From Anisodus tanguticus (Eukaryota > Streptophyta > Magnoliopsida > Solanales > Solanaceae): 64,000 nt of DNA. The stretch covers positions 16,848,001 to 16,912,000 of the forward strand of contig CM067557.1 in NCBI GenBank assembly GCA_034509755.1, given 5' to 3'. Position numbers and translations under genes: made by a program. The first letter of the stretch is position 1. The number at the start of each line of letters is the position of its first letter. The notes below the pieces were generated by a model that was given only the letters and a program-made list of their open reading frames with translations, did no database searches and was not told the origin of the DNA. Positions 56,980 to 64,000 of this stretch are shown in pieces.

Positions 56980-57935
56980 ACGGAAAAGGGTCATATTTTC
57001 CCTTGTACTCTCGGAAAAGATGTTATATTTGTCATTCGTTATACTTGTTTGATATATTTACCTTTTTCATCCTACTTTAGGTTCATATTTACCCCTAAAC
57101 CGTTAATTTCCTTATCCCCACCTTTATTATCCTACATGGTGTCTACTTGATATTTATTTACACATAGCAATAGGGTGTAAAGCGGAAACCATATTAGGCC
57201 TTTTATAAGTAACCAGATCTGACTTCCCCACAACCTTAAGATTACCAAAATCCCTAAAAACAAACACCTACTTAACACACCTAACCAACTCCAATCTCTC
57301 ACTATCTGAAGCCTCCAAATCAAGATGTAACAAATAATAGTTCCTCGGATGCTACACTGCCTGATGTAGCAATTTTATTCTTACGACATCGGTTTTCGTA
57401 CTTGAAATCAACTAAAGCTAATCGAGCCAGCTCAGGCAAAATTTCAACTCGAGGATAAAAAATTGATGATTTTGAATGAGTTTGAATATTTATGCTGAAA
57501 TGAGGAATTGGGTTAGCAAATATTAGTGTAAGAAGTAGTATTAGAGCTAAGATTGTGACTACAGTAATGCTGTTGACCATAATCTACGCTGGGTGAATGG
57601 GACTCTTTTTTATTGATTCTTTTGATGAAAAAAGTTGATTTGGCTTCTTGATTTTCGGGTATTGCAGGGAAAATTTGTGTTGGCTTTAGATACGAAGAAT
57701 TAGAAGGGTAAAATGTAGGTTTAAGGTTTAATATGGTCCTGGTTTAATTTGTGAGAAATAAATAAGGTGCCACGTAGACACCACGTAGGATAGTAAATGT
57801 GGAGATAAAAAACTAATTGTTATGGGGTAAACATGATCCAAGGTAGGATGTGAAGGGTAAATATATCAAAAAAGTATAACGAGGGGTAAATATAACTTTT
57901 TCTTGAGAGTACTGGGGCAAATATGACCCTTTTCC
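56980..57935. mobile_element. Mutator-like transposon with about 165-bp TIRs and captured coding fragment
   Basis: The left end GGAAAAGGGTCATATTTTCC (56982) and the right end inverted (GGAAAAGGGTCATATTTGCC, ending 57935) match over about 165 bp, including TTGATATATTTACC and CATCCTAC blocks and the closing TATCCTAC(A/G)TGGTGTCTAC. Flanks ATTCTTTTG (56971-56979) and ATTCATTAG (57936-57944) could be a 9-bp target duplication with two changes, as Mutator-like elements make. No transposase is present. Between the TIRs lies protein-like sequence on the minus strand. Confidence 0.88.
57180..57580 (-). pseudogene. Broken non-transposon coding fragment inside the Mutator-like element
   Basis: The 86-residue frame at 57580-57320 starts MVNSITVVTILALILLLTL, a hydrophobic N-terminus of signal-peptide or membrane-anchor type. 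It goes on with PRVEILPELARLALVDFKYE and NRCRKNKIATSGSVASEE. A one-base slip near 57323 opens a neighbouring frame reading LDLEASDSERLELVRCVK, one TAG stop, then VFVFRDFGNLKVVGKSDLVT and YKRPNMVSAL. The charged, non-repetitive text across two frames looks like a former secreted or membrane protein gene. I do not recognise the family. Capture of host sequence by Mutator-like elements (Pack-MULEs) is well known. Confidence 0.6.
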
Positions 57936-58587
57936 ATTCATTAGGCCATACTCAAAGTAATCCAAGGTAAGCAAGTGTATCAAATTGTATGTAAATCAAC
58001 CCAAAAGATATATATACATATATGGGCCAACAAGGCCACAATAAATTTCTACAGTTGTATAATACAAAAGGAGATACAATCAAAGGCCGACAAGGCCACC
58101 ATGGCCAACATATACCCTAAAATTACAACACAAAAGCCAACAAGGCCATACTGTACTTACTGAACATACAGAATATGTCTACAAGCCTCTAAGGAACATC
58201 AACTGTACTATGGTCAGGAAACAGCCCCGACCTACCCGTCATGCCTACATATATAGAAACATACTCAAAACCTCCAGACCTGGCAACTCCGGATGACATG
58301 GAGCTCACCAATCAAGTTGAACTCGGGCAATGCCTACTGAGGAGGCCTATCTGTTTGTCTATCAAGATGTGCAGCATGAAATGCAGTGCCCCCGGCAAAA
58401 GGGACGTCAGTACGAAACAATGTATCGAGTATGTAATTGTAACTGAATGACTGTAAACTGAAATTGAACTATTATACAAGAATAATTAAATGTACTCAGA
58501 GTCAAGGTAACTTGAGGATATATTCTTATCTGCTGCTGACTCATATATAATATACTGAAAATAATAATGTGTCAGGCTATAATCATG

Positions 58588-58612
58588 TTATATATATATA
58601 TATATATATATA
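58588..58612. repeat. (TA)n microsatellite
   Basis: Pure TA run next to the tandem repeat of H's LTR. Confidence 0.95.
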
Positions 58613-58765
58613 CCAGGCCACAAGAGAGCTATGTGTGTAAACATAATGTACCAGGCCATAATGAGGCTCTGTGGATATACAGACCGTACCAGACTTTAAC
58701 AAGGCTCTGTGGATATAATCTCATAATGTACCAGGCCATATATAGGCTCTATAGAAGTGCACCAT
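58611..58765. repeat. Four-copy tandem repeat, 38-42-bp period
   Basis: Units begin TACCAGGCCA (58611), TACCAGGCCA (58649), TACCAGACTT (58687) and TACCAGGCCA (58729), each followed by a GAGGCTCTGTGGATATA-like tail. It is the array that in related LTRs appears as repeated GGGTACGA/GGCCTGGTA motifs. Confidence 0.88.
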
Positions 58766-60268
58766 AGTGTCGTACCCACTGACTATAGCTCATGGAGTGA
58801 AACAACCACAAAACCAATAAAACTATGTCCAACTAATCTCTATACGCTCATCTAATAAGGAAATAGCTATAAATATGATATGTAATACCGATGAGGGACA
58901 AATAATAGCATATGAGTGCTAGAACACTGTGAGAGACATGTTTGATAAGAACTCTTCTTTTATGTATTTTCTTTGGAGACCATTGTAAATTCGATTTCAT
59001 GCCAAAGAAGAAGAAAGATAGTCATTACACACCTTTTATAAATTCACTCGACAACACAACAAACTCAGTCCGTACAACACCTTAATCTACATTAAAGGAC
59101 AATAGAACCAACATCAAGCTAAGAGAAAACTAGTATGCAACACATCGAGTGGTGAGTGCGCTTTGCAACTAAAAATGCGACATTTCTTTACGCCCCTTCC
59201 TTCCTTAAAATCCTAAATCAATAACAACACATATACAAGTTCTTCCCCACAACTCCAGCCATATCACTTTACAAGAACTACTTCAAAATAGCCCAACATA
59301 ACACAATAAGTCTATCAAGTGGCAAGCTCGTTACACGATTAACTAAACGGCGTTCACTTTCGCCTTTATCCCTTTTAAACTTACAATAAAAATAACCATA
59401 CGTATCCATACTTATATTCATGTTTGCATGCCCTTAACATAGAAAGAATAGCTCATACATATCATAACAACACTAAAACAGCCCACACGCAACTCTACAA
59501 TCGTTATTCCACAACTTCTCATCCGAACAATACATCCATAACCTAGATAACCTCAACTACAAGAAGACAATGAAGGATCTTACCTTAAAACAACAAGGAA
59601 AATAATAAGGATCTTACCTTAAAACAACAAGGATGGATATTCTTATGAATGGTTGGGGATCTCTTAGAGAGAATTTGGGGGTGTTTGGCAATTGGTTTGG
59701 GTGAAAAATGACAAAGTAAGAAGGCTGGAAGGCTTAAATAACATTCAAAGGTTGGCCACCGCCTCAAGTGGGTTCCAAAGGGGCTGTCTATACAGCCTAG
59801 TTAAAATGTGCATATCTCCCTACCCTGAGGTCATATTGATGAATGGTTTAATGCGTTGGAAACTATGATCGTAGACCTTCGATATGGTACGTCACTTTGT
59901 AACTCCAAGTACATTGGGAGAAAAGCTCAATGACATATGACCCAAAGTTTAGAAAACTTGTGAACGTAACTTGCAATAATAACTTTTGCCGACTTTTGTT
60001 TTATAACTTACTTGACTTCAAACTTAACATATGACTATTATATGATTCAACTATCTAATATCCCGACCTTCTCAGAATATTAGGCACTCATAGTCTTACC
60101 CCGAAAATATGGGTTATAAGATCTTCGATTCGATTAACCTTCGACCCTTATGACATTTTCTTAACACTTGTTTTGAACCACTACTATCCTTATAGAAGGC
60201 CTTAACCTTACCGAGTTCATATCAATTTGCTCACGACATATCTAAACGTAACAGTATGGGCTATAACA

Positions 60269-60284
60269 ATCTTTCCCCTCTTAT
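60269..60284 (-). other. Polypurine tract of element H
   Basis: The minus strand reads AGAGGGGAAAGAT directly before the LTR start TGTTATAGCCC. Confidence 0.85.
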
Positions 60285-60529
60285 AAATATTCATCCTCAA
60301 ATGTAAAGGCGTACATAGAAGGAAACTGAACCTTAAGGGTTCCAAAAATTTCAGCAGAGTCTCCTATGTAAATAGAAATACTCAAAGCCTACCAAGAAAC
60401 CAAAATACCAGACATATGCCTCGCAGGGCCACATAACAACACATATCGCATATCGGGTCTCACGTGGTCATCTAACATCAAATGTAAATATAAGAGTATC
60501 ATAACTCACCTCATATATGAGTAACTCTA
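60285..60529 (-). other. Element H 3' untranslated and decayed integrase C-terminus
   Basis: The TTTGAGGATGAATA motif (minus strand, near 60293) is the family's pre-purine-tract sequence. No chromodomain could be read. Confidence 0.5.
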
Positions 60530-61450
60530 CTTAATGGTGGACTGTCAACAATCGCTCCTGAATTAACTTCATTTTCTATATAGCTTGATGAACCAAATTG
60601 GATCTAAGTAACTCTGTTTTACCCACCTTGAACCATCCGATAGGGGATCGATACTTACACCCATATAATGTTTCATAAGGATCCATCCTAATTCTGAAAT
60701 GATAACTTTATTAGACACAAACTCAATTAGAGTTAAATAATCATTCTAATTTTCTTTGAAGTCTTAACATACATACCGATAATATATCTTCAAGCATCTG
60801 AATTATGTGCTCGGCTCGGCTCGACCGTCTGTCTGTGGATGAAATATTATGTTGAGGTTCACTTGAGTGTCCAAACCTTATTGGAAGGATCTCCAGAAGT
60901 TCGCTATAAATTGAGCACCTCTGTCAGATATAATAGACACTAGCACACCATGAAGTCATATTATCTACTTGATAAATAATCTCGTCATATAAGTAGTTCT
61001 AACTGGAAAAAATTAGTCGATTTTGTAAGCATGTCAACAATTACCTAATTGGAGTCAAACTTACGATAAAAGCGACGTAAACATGTAATGAAATTCATGT
61101 TACTCATCTCCCAGTTTCACATCGGGATTTCTATATTTTACACTAACCCACCAGGCTGCTGCTGTTCTACATTAACTTACGAACAATTTGGGTATTGACC
61201 CACAAATTCTGCAATGTTCATTTTCATATCACTCCACCAATAGATGTCTTTGATATCATGATACATTTTGTCAACCCTGGTTGTATAGAATACCTTGAAT
61301 AATGAACTTCCACCATAATATTTTCCCATGAGTTTGCCACATCTGGAACATATAAACTGTCATGGTGTCTTGGAACCCCATATTCCCTCAACTTGAAATT
61401 CGTAATTGTATTCTGTTGCATTTCCTCCTTGAGTCACAATAAGGAAGGAT
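60530..61450 (-). pseudogene. Element H integrase
   Basis: Near 60660-60550 the minus strand gives YGCKYRSPIGWFKVGKTELL and VHQAI-like text, the region after the integrase core. Near 61085-61020 it reads FDSN*VIVDMLTKSTNF, holding the first catalytic Asp. The frame 61421-61224 (65 residues) has YVPDVANSWENIMVEVHYSRYSIQPG in part, which is the zinc-binding N-terminal region (VPDV...EAHxSRYSIHPG in relatives). The order along the minus strand is zinc region, core, C-terminal part. Stops in every block mark it as dead. Confidence 0.8.
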
Positions 61451-61599
61451 CCTCGCATTGCCACCCTTTCACCTCTGCTATCGTAAATGATTATGTCGTA
61501 CTCTGTAGGAAAACACCTCCATCACCTGAGTCCAACCATTGGACTCTCAAGTTTGCTAACTAGTAAAGCTCTCTAACCAACCTTTTTTTCTTTAGCCAC

Positions 61600-61870
61600 A
61601 AATACAATAGGCTGCCTATAAATCGATGACTGAGGGTGTCAGCCATAATATTAGACTTTCCCGGATGGTAGAGGATGTCAACATCATAATCTTTCAACAA
61701 CTCAAGCTATCTTCTTTGTTGCAAATTCAACTCTTTCTTATCGAAGTTGTATTGGAGGCTCTTTTGATCCGTGAATATCTCCATGAATGCCATATAAGCA
61801 ATACATTCATGTCTTCAACGCGTACTCAATCACTATTAACTCTAAATCATAAGTCGGGTAAGTGCTTTCT
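61600..61870 (-). pseudogene. Element H RNase H remnant
   Basis: The minus strand near 61680-61620 reads DYDVDILYHPGKSNIMADTL, the end of the gypsy RNase H. Pieces of the upstream KSLQYNFDKKELNLQQRR block are visible near 61770-61700. Frames shift between them. Upstream RT could not be found. Confidence 0.75.
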
Positions 61871-64000
61871 CAAACTAACTCTAATCATAAGCAACTACCT
61901 TTCTTTGTTCATTCTGACACTTGCAACATAAAGGCACTAACTTATCTTAGTCCCGACACATCTTGCAATTTCCTGTATACATAACCTTGAACATTATTCT
62001 TGATTCCGATTCTCCGTTCAATATATATGATACACGATGAGTTATAGGCATATTTCCTTATTGGATACATTCAAATTTTTGAAGAAATCAACGTTACAGG
62101 ACAAACTTTTCTATAATATCTAAATCAGATCACTATACTTGGACCAAATTCTACTTCTTTATCCCTTGGTTAACACCTCCCATCAATTGAACTTAGAAAG
62201 GATTCTGTTGTTTATATTAAGTTGTGAGCTCATTGCGCCACGTATCGCTGTAGAACCTTAGGCGATTTTGAACGGCCGCAATCACCTTTAGTTACTTTCA
62301 CTTCCTTCCTTACTCAAATATTGTCACTTCTGAGCTCAACTTTCACACATCTACCTCATACTCTAGGTTTCTAGATTTGTTTTGAAATGCTTATGTTGAA
62401 TTTTACCTTCTATTGTTTCTATCTTAAATAATTTCTGAGAGTTGCGACTATGCACCTGCAAAACTGAAACTTATATAATATGACCATTCTTCGGTATGTA
62501 ACTCTATATAATGGAAGGACTCATCTGTAATCCCTTGACTAACCATATCTAGGCATTGCATAAGTCAATTACAGGTTGTTCAAGTTGATCTTATCTTTCA
62601 TATACGAATTTCAAGTAACTTCTCTTGGGACTATATCCTTCTGTCTTTCTTTAGCCTCACACTAGTTTTTTGAGTCTCAAATGTCTAGTTGCGCTTACCC
62701 TCGATTGGCACCTTTAGACAGAAGGTTGTTACTATCTCCTTCCTACCACTTGTACTTACATATTATTCTAAATTTATGGCACATTTATAGAGTCTGAATA
62801 AATTCAATCTCAGTTATTATGAACCTTTTATCCTAATCTTCTTATAACGTTGACACTAAATAGAACACACTGTTTTGCCTCGATACATCATCATACCATC
62901 TTTCCCCTTCGGGAGAATAGCCTACACCTATTCTTAAGGACTCTACTGGTGTAGCAGTCAAATTGTGACCCCTTCACTTATAACTCGTCTTCAGGTAATC
63001 TTACCTTACTAAAGATAATGGAATTGCTTATATGCATGGAGTACCATGTATTTATAACTAGCATACTCGATCCTGATGACCTTAAATTCTCTTATGACAC
63101 TTGTCTCAAGGAGACCTCTTTCTTAATGATGCTCAAGGGTTGATCTTCTATTGTTCATCATCTTGTCGTCTAATTGATCACTTTGCAATTATTTCAATGC
63201 CCATTCTTATAGAAAGCCTTCGAGTTTCTAACTTGCATTTGGTTTATTTTAAGTACTTCCCAGGTATCTCATAACTCATTGAGCTAAATCAGTCTTTTGA
63301 TAACTTTTAGTGAAATCATCAATTCACTCCTCGTAACAAAGATGTAGTGTTATGACTTGTACCTTCTTGTTATCTCAACACTTGCACTCTATTGCCTTTT
63401 TCTCCTACCTGACAAAGAATCTTGTCGCACCATCATACTATAACTTACGACCCTTACTCATTTCTCATATCTACTTATAACTCTTCATTATCTTTCTACC
63501 AATCTCTTGCTAATATTACCATATCTTATCCTATCCGAATAACTCCAGCGAGATGTTCTTTCACTTCTAGCTTCCTCCTCTTTGCCCGGCATTATTCTCT
63601 AGTCACTTAATACTCTTTCTTCACTGAAGATATGAGTCACACTAAGGTGCATACTTATCCTATAAACAATGATTCAAATAACTAATCCCCGAGTCTTCTA
63701 AAACATTCAAAAAGGCATATTCGACTATATAATTCAAGGGTACACCACATATATATCGCATAAAGAGGAATTATCGATATGCTCATAATACTATTAGTAA
63801 TGTTGTCAAATTCTAACAATCGGTCCATTGCTAAGGATTAGTCTAACCCTCACTAGATCCTGAAGTTCTATTACTTTCTAGAGCTACGTTTGTTGACGCC
63901 TATAACTCATAAGCCGGGGTGGTTACTATTAACTATAATTCTATCATTTCCGAAACTGGAATCATAACACTTGTATTCCTCTGTGCAAACTCCAATAACT
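61871..64000. other. Unassigned, presumably decayed element H or another insertion
   Basis: Pyrimidine-rich on the + strand, which fits the non-coding strand of a minus-strand element. A trace of the RNase H start may lie near 61885-61925. I see no RT active site, gag, LTR edge or primer site. Frames such as 63422-63610 are short and lack any motif. Confidence 0.4.

Larger units (their letters stand above)
56832..60268 (-). repeat. 3' LTR of element H (gypsy) with inserted Mutator-like transposon
   Basis: On the minus strand it starts TGTTATAGCCC (60268) and ends near 56832 in decayed form. Its inner sequence (CTACAAGCCTCTAAG, GGGACGTCAGTACG, TTACTTGACCGAGCATACC) is the complement of motifs in LTRs A, D and G. 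Without the 956-bp insert it is about 2.5 kb. A four-copy tandem repeat and a TA run lie at 58588-58765. Confidence 0.8.
56832..64000 (-). mobile_element. Element H: Ty3/gypsy, 3' part (runs off window)
   Basis: 3' LTR, purine tract, integrase, zinc-binding region and RNase H occur in that order on the minus strand with rising coordinates. Past 61870 nothing is recognisable. The 5' LTR is outside the window. Confidence 0.78.

Noticed and set aside
1..64000. CRISPR array, operon, riboswitch or bacterial-type features
   Set aside because: The sequence is clearly plant nuclear repeat DNA. The tandem repeats lack regular spacers and there are no bacterial-type genes.

Overview
The window is intergenic plant DNA made almost entirely of nested, mostly decayed LTR retrotransposons. 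LTRs ending in GGGGTGTGACA next to an initiator-Met tRNA primer site, chromodomain-bearing Ty3/gypsy polyproteins of the Del/Tekay type and a SIRE-like copia element with an envelope-like 3' reading frame fit a large, repeat-rich dicot genome; a Solanaceae source is my best guess (inference). I found no intact host gene, rRNA or tRNA gene. Nearly every protein-like stretch is a broken retroelement fragment. Element letters A-J are mine. || Left third (1-16826): element A (+, gypsy) runs from its 5' LTR (cut by the window edge, ends 891) to its 3' LTR (14175-16052). It is interrupted by gypsy element B (-, 2534-11006), which has both LTRs, a chromodomain and a near-match 5-bp target duplication. 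A sits in an older LTR fragment (I, to 16648), which itself lies in the 5' LTR of element C (+). || Middle (16827-43790): C has a primer site and gag. Its gag is split by gypsy element E (-, 18165-43372) with a perfect CACCC target duplication. E carries a TIR DNA transposon in its 3' LTR (18705-19939). Its reverse transcriptase is split by a 5'-truncated LINE (-), which is split in turn by element D (+, 25593-40452). D is a tandem array LTR-internal-LTR-internal-LTR with a 6170-bp period. The middle LTR is a hybrid: its first part matches the right LTR and the rest matches the left LTR. That is the product expected from one unequal crossover between the two LTRs of an old element, and the switch point can be placed inside 55 bp (32435-32489). 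|| Right third (43791-64000): copia element F (+, about 44300-56827) carries gag, protease, integrase, RT/RNase H and an envelope-like region. It is broken by two solo gypsy LTRs, J (-, 46569-48952) and G (+, 50793-53590). A last gypsy element H (-) starts at 56832. Its LTR holds a Mutator-like transposon with roughly 165-bp terminal inverted repeats that encloses a broken, non-transposon coding fragment (57180-57580). Past about 61870 the sequence is too decayed to assign. || No host pathway is encoded here. What the window records is an insertion order: C before I, A and B on the left; C before E, LINE and D in the middle; F before J and G on the right. Strikingly recent events (duplication of D) lie inside strikingly old insertions.
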